This document shows positions 7,201 through 17,351 of a stretch of 51,352 nucleotides of DNA, one piece after another. Within the stretch, counting starts at the first letter, position 1; every line of letters starts with the position of its first letter. The translations under genes and the position numbers were made by a program. The notes beneath the pieces were generated by a model, which ran no database searches, was not told where the DNA came from, and saw only the letters and a list, made by a program, of their open reading frames with translations. The stretch comes from Alphaproteobacteria bacterium (lineage in GTDB: Bacteria; Pseudomonadota; Alphaproteobacteria; SMXQ01), in the NCBI GenBank assembly GCA_030831315.1, contig JAURLI010000063.1, positions 1 to 51,352 on the forward strand, in the 5' to 3' direction.

Positions 7201-7403
7201 GCGATATCAAGACGATCCTTGAACTTGCTCAGCGGAGGGTCTGGCGGCTTGAGTGCGCCAAGCGTGGTCTGGGTGGGGCCGATGATCCGAACAGCCAGCG
7301 CAAGGCCTTCCGGCGCGCCTATGACAGACTAATCCAGACACACATTGATGTTCGCTCCGGAAGGATAGCCTTACGGGACAAAACGACTTTGTCCGGTGAA
7401 TAA
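7197..7403 (+). CDS. Small basic hypothetical protein, 68 residues
   Basis: The protein begins at ATG 7197, overlapping the previous stop by ATGA. It is rich in Arg and Lys (ELAQRRVWRLECAKRG, QRKAFRRAYDRLIQTH) and may bind nucleic acid, but no family is recognised. An inverted repeat GGACAAA-N5-TTTGTCC overlaps its last codons, and a dense array of GGACA words follows. The coupling suggests it works with the 97-residue protein. Confidence 0.5.
   Translation: MSDIKTILELAQRRVWRLECAKRGLGGADDPNSQRKAFRRAYDRLIQTHIDVRSGRIALRDKTTLSGE
7376..7394. promoter_or_regulatory. Inverted repeat GGACAAA-N5-TTTGTCC
   Basis: A 7-bp perfect dyad with a 5-base spacer overlaps the 3' end of the 68-residue gene. 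Half-sites and spacing match the promoter dyad at 6303-6319, so it is a probable third binding site for the same regulator. Confidence 0.5.
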
Positions 7404-7423
7404 GAGATGGCGAGACAAAGGCG

Positions 7424-7548
7424 GGACAAGATGGGACAAGTGGCAGCGGCCAGCCAGCTCAAAGGCGCGGATTTCTGCGGTTTCTGCCGGACAACGAGCG
7501 GACAAGTCGGGACAAACGAGTTACGCGGACACCGGACAGACAGGGACA
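7424..7548 (+). repeat. Array of nine GGACA words in 125 bases
   Basis: GGACA occurs on the plus strand at 7424, 7434, 7489, 7500, 7510, 7527, 7534, 7544 and, one strand turn later, as TGTCC at 7561. Several are preceded by G and followed by AG or AA (GGGACAAG). The first two are 10 bases apart, as are 7500 and 7510, 7534 and 7544. The stretch codes for nothing. It looks like an iteron array or a cooperative binding region for the protein that uses the dyads upstream. Confidence 0.5.
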
Positions 7549-7570
7549 ACACCCTAGGGGTGTCCTTTTC
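7549..7570 (+). terminator. Possible terminator of the MerR-like cluster
   Basis: ACACCC, loop TAG, GGGTGT form a 6-bp stem, followed by CCTTTTC. The stem is short and the T run modest. The outer GGACA and TGTCC words (7544-7565) extend the symmetry, so it may be another protein-binding dyad instead. Confidence 0.3.
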
Positions 7571-7695
7571 TCCTGTCTGACAGAGGGTCGGCCACGAAAC
7601 GTTTTGGGGTGCCGATTAAAGCCGCGATCCGCTTGCTCGGATGGAGGCACTACGCGCGCGTTAGCATGTGCACATCCTGTGCATAGAGCGCAGAA

Positions 7696-7733
7696 AACAA
7701 AAAAGACACCTGCGGGGTAAATCCACAAGTGTC
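7696..7733 (-). terminator. Rho-independent terminator of tRNA-Lys
   Basis: Read on the minus strand, GACACTTG and CAGGTGTC form an 8-bp stem with one G-T pair, followed by TTTTTTGTTTT. It lies 20 bases after the tRNA 3' end and probably ends its transcript. Confidence 0.75.
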
Positions 7734-7752
7734 TGATTTGTAATCTAAAATT

Positions 7753-7828
<76 letters not shown>

Positions 7829-7864
7829 CGAAAGCGGCGCCGGAGGCGCCCGCGAGGAGGCATG

Positions 7865-7893
7865 GATATAGCAAGCAAGGGTCGCTTTGTCGA
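7865..7893 (-). promoter_or_regulatory. Promoter of tRNA-Lys
   Basis: On the minus strand TCGACA (7888-7893) and TATATC (7865-7870) are separated by exactly 17 bases, about 37 bases before the mature tRNA 5' end. Confidence 0.6.
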
Positions 7894-7967
7894 GGCTCGG
7901 AAACACTTTTCCGCGAACCGTCCCGGGGCCTGAAAATCGGCGGATTTCAGAGGGTTTGAAGACCCCC

Positions 7968-9116
7968 TCAGGGGCCGTCCATGCGCGGCGAGCGGCCGAT
8001 CACCATGTCGCGGTGGACATTGACGCCGATCAGGATGCCGAAACCGATCAGCAGCGTCAGCATCGAGGTGCCGCCGTAGGAGATCAGCGGCAGCGGCACG
8101 CCAACCACCGGCACCAGCCCCATGACCATGGCGATGTTGATGAAGACGTAAAGGAAGAAGGTCGCGGTCATGCCGAGCGCCAGCAGGCGGCCGAAGTGGC
8201 TCTGGGCTCGGATGGCGATGGAAAAACCGTAGACCAGCACGAGGCCGTAAAGACCCAAAAGAGCTAACCCGCCGGTCAGGCCAAATTCCTCGGCCAGCAT
8301 GGTGAAAATGAAGTCGGTCTGCTTTTCGGGCAGGAAATTGAGATGCGCCTGGCTACCCTGCAGGAAGCCCTTGCCGAAGACACCACCCGATCCCAGCGCG
8401 ATCTTCGACTGCAGGATGTGATAACCGGCGCCGAGCGGATCCGATTCGGGGTCAAGGAAGGTCAGGATGCGGTTCTTCTGGTAATCGCGCAGGAAATGCC
8501 AGGCGACGGGAATGGCTGCCAGTACCCCGCCGATAGCCACCGCAAACTTCCACAGCCTGACCCCCGCCATGAAGAAGATCGCGCCGGTGACCATGAGCAG
8601 CATGAGCGCCGTGCCGAGGTCGGGCTGGCGCATCACCAGGGCTGCCGGCGCAAGTGCCAGCAACGCCGGCCACAAGAGGTAGCGGAGCTTGCCTTCGGCT
8701 TCCTCGGGCAGGGAATGGAAATAGCGCGCCAGCACGATGATCAGGGCGATCTTCATGACCTCGGACGGCTGCAGGTTGATGATGCCGAGGTTGATCCAGC
8801 GCTGCGCCCCCATGCCGATGTCGCCGGCGATCTCGACGACGACCAACAGGAAAAGCGCAACGCCGTATATGACATAGGCGTAGCGCAGCCAGAACCGGAT
8901 ATCGACGAGCGCAAGGGCGATCAGGATCGAAATGCCCATGGCGAAACGCAGCATCTGACGCAATGCCCAGGGATGGAACGACCCGTTGCCCGCCGAATAC
9001 AGCATGACGAAACCGATCGAGGAGATCAGCGTCAGCAAGGCGACGAGGCCCCAGTTCATCTCGGCCAACTTCTGGCCAATGGTCATTTCAGGTTGCTTGT
9101 AGAATCCCGACAGCAT
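7968..9116 (-). CDS. rodA: Rod shape-determining protein RodA (SEDS glycosyltransferase)
   Basis: This protein of 382 residues polymerises lipid II into glycan strands during cell elongation, working with PBP2. About ten membrane helices are visible. The SEDS signature PEKQTDFIFTMLAEEFG includes the catalytic Asp, and the C-terminal VPLPLISYGGTSML is conserved. I chose ATG 9116, which lies one base after the PBP2 stop codon; the frame itself opens further upstream inside mrdA. It is the last gene of mreB-mreC-mreD-mrdA-rodA, the usual elongasome order. No strong terminator with a T run follows; an imperfect CTGAAA hairpin lies at about 7931-7951. Confidence 0.95.
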   Translation of the reverse strand: MLSGFYKQPEMTIGQKLAEMNWGLVALLTLISSIGFVMLYSAGNGSFHPWALRQMLRFAMGISILIALALVDIRFWLRYAYVIYGVALFLLVVVEIAGDIGMGAQRWINLGIINLQPSEVMKIALIIVLARYFHSLPEEAEGKLRYLLWPALLALAPAALVMRQPDLGTALMLLMVTGAIFFMAGVRLWKFAVAIGGVLAAIPVAWHFLRDYQKNRILTFLDPESDPLGAGYHILQSKIALGSGGVFGKGFLQGSQAHLNFLPEKQTDFIFTMLAEEFGLTGGLALLGLYGLVLVYGFSIAIRAQSHFGRLLALGMTATFFLYVFINIAMVMGLVPVVGVPLPLISYGGTSMLTLLIGFGILIGVNVHRDMVIGRSPRMDGP

Positions 9117-9117
9117 G

Positions 9118-11025
9118 TCAGTCGCCCCGCGATTCCGTGGTCCCGGCCCGCGCCTCGCGCACCAGCCTGCGGCCGCCCGACGCCGGGTCGCGCTTGAGGG
9201 TTTCCAGCATGACGTCGCGCGCAATCGGCGCCGCCACGGCGGAACCGCCGCCGCCGTGCTCGACGATTACGGCGATGGCATATTTCGGCGCATGGGCCGG
9301 CGCATAGGCGACGAACAGCGCGTGATCGCGCTCTTTCCAGGGCAGATCTTCGTTCTTGCGCACACCGGTTTCGCGCTCGGCCAGTGTGATGCGGCGCACC
9401 TGGCTGGTGCCGGTCTTGCCGGCGATTTCCCAGCCTTTTTCGCGTATGCGGGCGCGGAAGGCCGTGCCCCGCGGGTCGTTGGACACGGCAAACATGCCGC
9501 GGCGCAAGACATCGAGGTGTTCGGGCGCAATTTTCAATTCGGCGAAGGCATTGGCCGGGGCGGCTTCTTCGCCTTCGGCGATGACGGCCTGATCCTCCTG
9601 GGGCTCGACGCGCGTCAGGCGCGGAGTGATGGCATAGCCGCCGTTGGCAATACGCGCCGCCATCGTTGCAAGTTGCAACGGGGTCGACAGCACGAAGCCC
9701 TGCCCGATCCCGGCAATCAGCGTTTCGCCCGGATGCCAGGGCTGATTGAGAACGGCGCGCTTCCAGTCCCGGTTCGGGATCACACCGGGCTTCTCGCCCG
9801 GCAAATCGAGGCCCAGAACCTGTCCGAGGCCGAGCCGCTTCGCCATTTCGGCGATGCGGTCAACGCCGATACGGCGTGCAATGTCATAGAAGAAAATATC
9901 GCACGAATGCTGGATCGCGCCTTCCATGTTGAGCCGCCCATGGCCGCCCTTCTTCCAGCAATGGAAGCGCACGTTGCCGAGCTGCAGATGGCCAATACAG
10001 AAGGTCGTGTGATCCGGGGACACCAATCCCGATTCGAGCGCCGCCAGCGATACCGCCAGCTTGAAGGTCGACCCCGGCGCGTACTGGCCGGCGATCGCCT
10101 TGTTGGTGAGCGGCGCCCGCTCGTTTTTCATCAGTTCCTGCCAGTAGTCGCGGCTGATGCCCTTGTTGAAGGCATTGGGATCAAAACCGGGAGTGGACGC
10201 CAGCGCCAGGACCTCGCCCGTATGGACGTCCATCACCACGACGGCGCCCGATTCCTCACCAAGGCGCTTGTGCGCCATGGCCTGTACATCCATGTCGATG
10301 GACAGGCGCACTTCGTCGCCGGGCTGCCCCTCGCGGCGCGAAAGTTCGCGGATGACGCGCCCCAGAGCATTGACCTCGACCTCGGAACGGCCGGCCCGGC
10401 CACGCAGGCGCAGATCATGGATCTTCTCGACACCGTTCTTACCGATGCGGAAAGACGGCAAGTCGAGCAAGGGATCGCCGGTCTGCTCCTTGGCCGATAC
10501 CACGCCGACGTAGCCGATCAGGTGCGCCGCCGCATGGCCGTAGGGGTAAAAACGCGTCTGGCCGACCTCGATATGCACGCCCGGCAGATCGGGGGTGTTG
10601 ATTTCGACCCGCGCGACTTCCTCCCACTCCAGATTCTCGCGAACCGTGACGGGCACGAAACCGCGCTGGCGGCGCACGTCGCGCAGGACGCGCCGGCGGT
10701 CGTGCTCACCAAGCTCTATCAGCTGGGACAGGCGGTCGAGAGTCGTCTCGATGTTCGGGGCGCGCTCGGTGATGATGATCAGTCGGTAATTGCGCTGGTT
10801 GGCCGCGATCTCCAGGCTGTTGCGGTCGAGAATCCGACCGCGCGGCGGCGCCAGCAGGCGCAGGTTGATGCGATTGTCCTCGGCGAGCGTGCGGTAGCGC
10901 TCGGACTCGATGACCTGCAGGTAATACATTCGGGCCGCCAGCGTCGAAAACAGCGCGAGCTTGCCACCCGCCAGTAGAAGGGCGCGGCGGCTGAACTGTC
11001 GAAAACGGTCCTGATCGCGGATCAT
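9118..11025 (-). CDS. mrdA: Penicillin-binding protein 2 (peptidoglycan transpeptidase)
   Basis: PBP2 of 635 residues cross-links peptidoglycan in the elongasome. It has a short cytoplasmic N-terminus, one membrane anchor (about residues 15-35), a PBP dimerisation domain, and a transpeptidase domain. The three active-site motifs are intact: PGSTFK with nucleophile Ser319, the SxN-type motif as HSCD, and KTGT with Lys537. The SxN position holds Asp rather than Asn, as in other PBP2 proteins. Its start is one base after the mreD stop, and rodA follows after one base, so these genes are translated from one message. Confidence 0.96.
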   Translation of the reverse strand: MIRDQDRFRQFSRRALLLAGGKLALFSTLAARMYYLQVIESERYRTLAEDNRINLRLLAPPRGRILDRNSLEIAANQRNYRLIIITERAPNIETTLDRLSQLIELGEHDRRRVLRDVRRQRGFVPVTVRENLEWEEVARVEINTPDLPGVHIEVGQTRFYPYGHAAAHLIGYVGVVSAKEQTGDPLLDLPSFRIGKNGVEKIHDLRLRGRAGRSEVEVNALGRVIRELSRREGQPGDEVRLSIDMDVQAMAHKRLGEESGAVVVMDVHTGEVLALASTPGFDPNAFNKGISRDYWQELMKNERAPLTNKAIAGQYAPGSTFKLAVSLAALESGLVSPDHTTFCIGHLQLGNVRFHCWKKGGHGRLNMEGAIQHSCDIFFYDIARRIGVDRIAEMAKRLGLGQVLGLDLPGEKPGVIPNRDWKRAVLNQPWHPGETLIAGIGQGFVLSTPLQLATMAARIANGGYAITPRLTRVEPQEDQAVIAEGEEAAPANAFAELKIAPEHLDVLRRGMFAVSNDPRGTAFRARIREKGWEIAGKTGTSQVRRITLAERETGVRKNEDLPWKERDHALFVAYAPAHAPKYAIAVIVEHGGGGSAVAAPIARDVMLETLKRDPASGGRRLVREARAGTTESRGD

Positions 11026-11026
11026 C

Positions 11027-11542
11027 TCACGCCTCCGACGGCGTCAGACGCTGGGCACCATGGAGCAGCCAGGTCACCAGCGGATAGACCGCGACGGTCA
11101 GGAGATACTGGAAGAGAGCGGCGCGCGACGGCACGAACAGGCCGACGTTAGCCGCCGTCAGCAACCAGCCGAGCACGGCGGCGGCGGCGGCAACAACCAT
11201 GAACCCGACCCAGACCTGGATGAAGGAACGGTTGTGAAAGAACCGCCGCTGGGAAACCGTCACGCCATAGGCGAGCAGTACGACTACAGCGCCCGCCCCC
11301 ATCGGCGCGCCCGACAGCGCATCCTGGGCGAGGCCGATAGCAAAGACAACCACGGGGGGCAACAAGGAGGGCTGATGGATCGCCCAGAAAAACACGGAAG
11401 CCAGCACCAGCATCGGCACGATCGACGAATAGCCGGGAATGGGCAAGGGTAGCGCTGCGAGAAGAACGAAAAACAGGCTGAGACCCGCCGGAACCATGCG
11501 GCGGGCCAAGAGATCGAGCCGCCGCCAGAACGCGCCCTTCAC
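11027..11542 (-). CDS. mreD: Rod shape-determining protein MreD
   Basis: This integral membrane protein of 171 residues has about five hydrophobic helices. It links MreC to the RodA-PBP2 machinery. Sequence conservation in this family is low; the call rests on size, hydrophobicity and its place between mreC and mrdA. Its start overlaps the end of mreC by four bases, so the two are coupled. Confidence 0.9.
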   Translation of the reverse strand: MKGAFWRRLDLLARRMVPAGLSLFFVLLAALPLPIPGYSSIVPMLVLASVFFWAIHQPSLLPPVVVFAIGLAQDALSGAPMGAGAVVVLLAYGVTVSQRRFFHNRSFIQVWVGFMVVAAAAAVLGWLLTAANVGLFVPSRAALFQYLLTVAVYPLVTWLLHGAQRLTPSEA

Positions 11543-12465
11543 CGGTCTTCCTGCCCGCTCGGGGCCGCCGCCGGGCGGGGCGCGAACGCACCACGCGAGC
11601 GCGAAGTGGGCGACGACAAGGGCACCGCCTCGATTTCGTAATCGATGATCTGGGTGTATTCGAGCCGTTCCCAGTCGACGAAGGGACGCACCCGTACCGA
11701 GCCGTTGTCGTCCACCGAACTGACGACGCCGACGGGAATGCCGTGCGGCAAGGCGCCGCCGTGACCCGAGGTGACGATGCGCTGGCCCGGCCGCAGCTTG
11801 GTGCCCTGAGGCAGGAAGACAAGCTGGGGCCGTTCGGAGTTGTCGCCCGCGAGGATCGCGCGCGCGCGGTTTTCCTCGACCAGAACGGGGATGCGGGAGT
11901 TGAGGTCGGTGATCATCAGGATGCGCGCGGAACGTTCGCCGAGCTCGGTCACGCGCCCGACGAGGCCGAGCTGGGTCACCGCCGCCTGGCCTTTTTCGAT
12001 GCCGTCGCGCGAGCCGATATTGACCAGCTTGCTCTTGACGAAGGGCCCGTGACCGTCGGCAACGACGCGGGCTGACACGAAGGTATTGCGGTCGGGTCCG
12101 CGATAATTGAGGATTTCGCGGAGGGACTTGTTTTCCGCATCGAGCCGCAGCGCCGCCGCATGCCAGCTCCTGAGGCGCTGGTTCTCCTCGCGCAGGCGCG
12201 CATTCTCTTCGCGGAGCACCGCCAGCTCGCCGAGATAGGCGATGGTGCGGTTGACAGCCGCGACGGGCTGGGCCATCGCCTCGAGGATCGGCGTGGCAAC
12301 ATCGGTCACCGCCGTGCGCATGCGCTCGACGAAATGCGTGTCCGACTTGCCGAGGAACATCAGGCCGAAGGCCGCAAGCAGCAGGAAGCCGAGAGCAAAA
12401 CGCTGCGCCGCGCCCCGAAGGGGGGCGGCAACCCGCGCCATGAAACTCGGTCCCCTGAAATTCAC
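11539..12465 (-). CDS. mreC: Rod shape-determining protein MreC
   Basis: This protein of 308 residues is the periplasmic scaffold of the elongasome. It has a membrane anchor at about residues 25-42, a coiled coil (LREENARLREENQRLRSW, about residues 83-100), and a beta-barrel domain with GSRDGIEKGQAAVTQLGLVG and RIVTSGHGGALPHGIPVG. The last 30 residues are rich in Ser, Pro and Arg and probably disordered. It lies 35 bases downstream of mreB. Confidence 0.95.
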   Translation of the reverse strand: MNFRGPSFMARVAAPLRGAAQRFALGFLLLAAFGLMFLGKSDTHFVERMRTAVTDVATPILEAMAQPVAAVNRTIAYLGELAVLREENARLREENQRLRSWHAAALRLDAENKSLREILNYRGPDRNTFVSARVVADGHGPFVKSKLVNIGSRDGIEKGQAAVTQLGLVGRVTELGERSARILMITDLNSRIPVLVEENRARAILAGDNSERPQLVFLPQGTKLRPGQRIVTSGHGGALPHGIPVGVVSSVDDNGSVRVRPFVDWERLEYTQIIDYEIEAVPLSSPTSRSRGAFAPRPAAAPSGQEDR

Positions 12466-12500
12466 CCGCGATACTCCGTTCCGGTTTCCCTAGGCCTCGC

Positions 12501-13550
<1,050 letters not shown>

Positions 13551-13569
13551 TCACTTGATGTCCTGATAC

Positions 13570-13589
13570 GGGGCGGCCGCGGCCGCCCC
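13570..13589. repeat. Perfect 20-bp GC palindrome
   Basis: GGGGCGGCCG is followed at once by its reverse complement in the gap between leuA and mreB. No T run follows on either strand, so it is at best a weak terminator of leuA or a transcript-stabilising hairpin. Confidence 0.45.
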
Positions 13590-13621
13590 CGTCCCCTTGG
13601 TGAATACCTACCGGCCGCGCC

Positions 13622-15172
13622 CTACGCGGACATGGCCGAAACCGATTTCTCTCGTTTCACGAGAAGTTTGTTGAGTGCATTGACGTAGGCCCGGGCCGAC
13701 GCGACCAGCGTGTCGGTATCCGCGCCCTGCCCATGCACGGTGCGTCCCTGTTCTTCCAGCCGGACCGTCACCTCGGCTTGCGCGTCGGTGCCACCAGTCA
13801 CGGCATGAACCTGATAGAGCTGGAGCCTCGCCTCGTGGGGGAACAGCTCGCGGATGGCGCGGAAGGTCGCGTCGACCGGACCATCGCCCGTGGCCGTGGT
13901 CGAGCGGCTTTCACCATCAACCGAAAGGGTCAGTTCCGCCGTCTGCGGGCCTTCGGTGCCGCAGGCGATCATCAGCTTTTCGACCCGGATGCGGTCGTTT
14001 TCGCGCGCCACGGTATCGTCAACCAGCGCGACGATATCCTCGTCGAAGACTTCCTTCTTCTTGTCGGCCAGGTCCTTGAAGCGCTTGAAGGCACCGTCGA
14101 GCGCCTCGTTGTCCAGCTCGAAACCCAGTTCCGACAACTTCTGGCGGAAGGCATGGCGACCCGAATGCTTGCCCATGACCAGCTTGGACTTGGTCAGGCC
14201 GATATCCTCGGGCTTCATGATTTCGTACGTCTCGGCGTGCTTCAGCATGCCGTGCTGGTGAATGCCCGATTCGTGGGCGAAGGCGTTGGCGCCGACAATC
14301 GCCTTGTTGGGCTGCACGACGAAGCCGCTGACCGCCGACACCAGCCGCGAGGCCTTGGTGATCGTCTTCGTATTGATGCCCGTTTCGAACGGCAGCAGGT
14401 CCTTGCGGGTGCGCAGCGCCATGACGATTTCCTCGAGCGCGGCATTGCCCGCCCGTTCGCCGAGGCCGTTGACCGTGCATTCGACCTGGCGCGCGCCGGC
14501 CTTGACCGCGGCCAGGGAATTGGCGACCCCGAGGCCCAGATCGTTGTGGCAATGGACCGAGATGATGGCCTTGTCGATATTGGGCACCCGGTTCATCAGC
14601 ATCGTGATCAGCGCGCCGAATTCCTCCGGCACGGCATAGCCCACGGTATCTGGAACGTTGATCGTGGTCGCCCCCGCCGCGATCGCGCCTTCGACGCAGC
14701 GGCAGAGGAAGTCGTGCTCGGTGCGCGAGCCGTCTTCGGGGCTCCATTCCACGTCGTCGGTGTACTGGCGGGCCCGCTTGATCGACGACACCATGGCGTC
14801 ATAGACGGCAGCCGGCTCCATCTGCAGCTTGTATTTCATGTGCAGCGGCGAAGTGGAAATAAAGGTGTGAATGCGCTTGCGCTTCGCCGACTGCAACGCC
14901 TCGGCGGCACGGTCGATATCGTTGTTATGCGCCCGCGCCAGTCCGCAAATGATCGCGTTCTTCGTATTGCGCGCGATGGCGGAGACGGATTCGAAATCGC
15001 CGTTGGAGGCGATCGGGAATCCCGCTTCGATGACATCGACGCCGAGTTCGTCGAGCACCTCGGCCACGCGCAGCTTTTCATTCAGCGTCATGGACGCGCC
15101 GGGCGACTGCTCGCCGTCGCGCAACGTGGTGTCGAAGATTCTGACGTAGTTGGATTCGTTACTCTTGCTCAT
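13622..15172 (-). CDS. leuA: 2-isopropylmalate synthase
   Basis: LeuA of 516 residues condenses acetyl-CoA with 2-oxoisovalerate, the first step of leucine synthesis. The TIM-barrel catalytic domain shows FDTTLRDGEQSPG with metal-binding Asp near the start, SVHCHNDLGLGVANSLAA with the HxH metal site, and GLGERAGNAALEE. The C-terminal regulatory domain (after about residue 390), where leucine binds, is present, so feedback control is expected. It lies downstream of ilvC on the same strand but is separated by 555 bases with a probable ilvC terminator, so it probably has its own promoter. Confidence 0.97.
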   Translation of the reverse strand: MSKSNESNYVRIFDTTLRDGEQSPGASMTLNEKLRVAEVLDELGVDVIEAGFPIASNGDFESVSAIARNTKNAIICGLARAHNNDIDRAAEALQSAKRKRIHTFISTSPLHMKYKLQMEPAAVYDAMVSSIKRARQYTDDVEWSPEDGSRTEHDFLCRCVEGAIAAGATTINVPDTVGYAVPEEFGALITMLMNRVPNIDKAIISVHCHNDLGLGVANSLAAVKAGARQVECTVNGLGERAGNAALEEIVMALRTRKDLLPFETGINTKTITKASRLVSAVSGFVVQPNKAIVGANAFAHESGIHQHGMLKHAETYEIMKPEDIGLTKSKLVMGKHSGRHAFRQKLSELGFELDNEALDGAFKRFKDLADKKKEVFDEDIVALVDDTVARENDRIRVEKLMIACGTEGPQTAELTLSVDGESRSTTATGDGPVDATFRAIRELFPHEARLQLYQVHAVTGGTDAQAEVTVRLEEQGRTVHGQGADTDTLVASARAYVNALNKLLVKREKSVSAMSA

Positions 15173-15281
15173 GGGTCATTCCTTGCAACTCGAGGCCTTG
15201 CGATTTTTGGCCTTGCGCGTCCGCACCGGGCGGCGACAAGACCTGCTGGACATCCTGAACGGCAGCACCGGCGTGCGCGGT

Positions 15282-15410
15282 TCAGGCGTTCCTAAGTCGC
15301 AGCCCCACCCCAAGGGCACAGAGTTTGCGAGCGGCTTGCACATGCGCACGCGCGATCATCGGCAAAACACCGACGACAGCTGAATCGAACATGGCTACGC
15401 CCTGGCTCAT
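15282..15410 (-). CDS. Possible 42-residue ORF in the leuA leader
   Basis: The 555 bases between leuA and ilvC hold one frame worth noting. ATG 15410 follows AGGAAAAACTT, a plausible ribosome-binding site, and runs 42 codons to a stop at 15282, about 110 bases before leuA. The peptide (MSQGVAMFDSAVVGVLPM, then ARAHVQAARKLCALGVGLRL) has five Leu residues but no run of Leu codons, so a classical attenuator peptide is not supported. It may be a small protein or chance. The sequence from 15500 to 15560 is AT-rich with two GTTAAC words and may hold a leuA promoter. Confidence 0.3.
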   Translation of the reverse strand: MSQGVAMFDSAVVGVLPMIARAHVQAARKLCALGVGLRLRNA

Positions 15411-15675
15411 AAGTTTTTCCTGCCGGATGGGAAACATCCCCGACGCCGGCCCGCCCCAAGTCGAATAAACGCATACACCAAAACGACTTATCAAAGTTAT
15501 CGCCGATGGCGTTAACAATTGATAAAGCCGTTAAGAAAACTGGTTAACACATTCTTTTTAAGCCTCTTTCACGCCCTTCCGCAACACGCGAATAGGTGAA
15601 ATGGGCATTTTTCGGGGCTTTTCGAGGGGACGGCGAAAATTCCCCGGACCGGCCCGAAGGCAGGCCCAAAAGCGA

Positions 15676-15702
15676 AAAGGGCGACCGATGGGGCCGCCCT
15701 TT
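15676..15702 (-). terminator. Terminator downstream of ilvC
   Basis: On the minus strand AAAGGGCGGCC, loop CCATC, GGTCGCCCTTT form an 11-bp stem with one G-T pair, followed by TCGCTTTT. It lies 26 bases after the ilvC stop codon. Confidence 0.55.
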
Positions 15703-15727
15703 CCACGAAAAAACCGGAAAAAACAGC

Positions 15728-17325
<1,598 letters not shown>

Positions 17326-17351
17326 GTTTTTCCTCGACGTTGGGCGCCGGC

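Noticed and set aside
7424-7548. CRISPR-like array
   Set aside because: The GGACA words are only 5 bases, the spacing is irregular, and there is no repeat-spacer pattern or cas gene.
1-7700. Genomic island with integrase at tRNA-Lys
   Set aside because: The position beside the tRNA fits, but no integrase is in the window, the only tRNA fragment is inverted, and the tRNA keeps its own terminator. Left as a possibility, not a call.
9115-10977. Long plus-strand open frame of 620 codons
   Set aside because: It is the shadow of mrdA on the opposite strand. Only the minus strand shows penicillin-binding protein motifs.
13733-15295. Long plus-strand open frame opposite leuA
   Set aside because: High GC keeps the opposite frame open. 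The composition is Arg/His/Gly-rich with no motifs.
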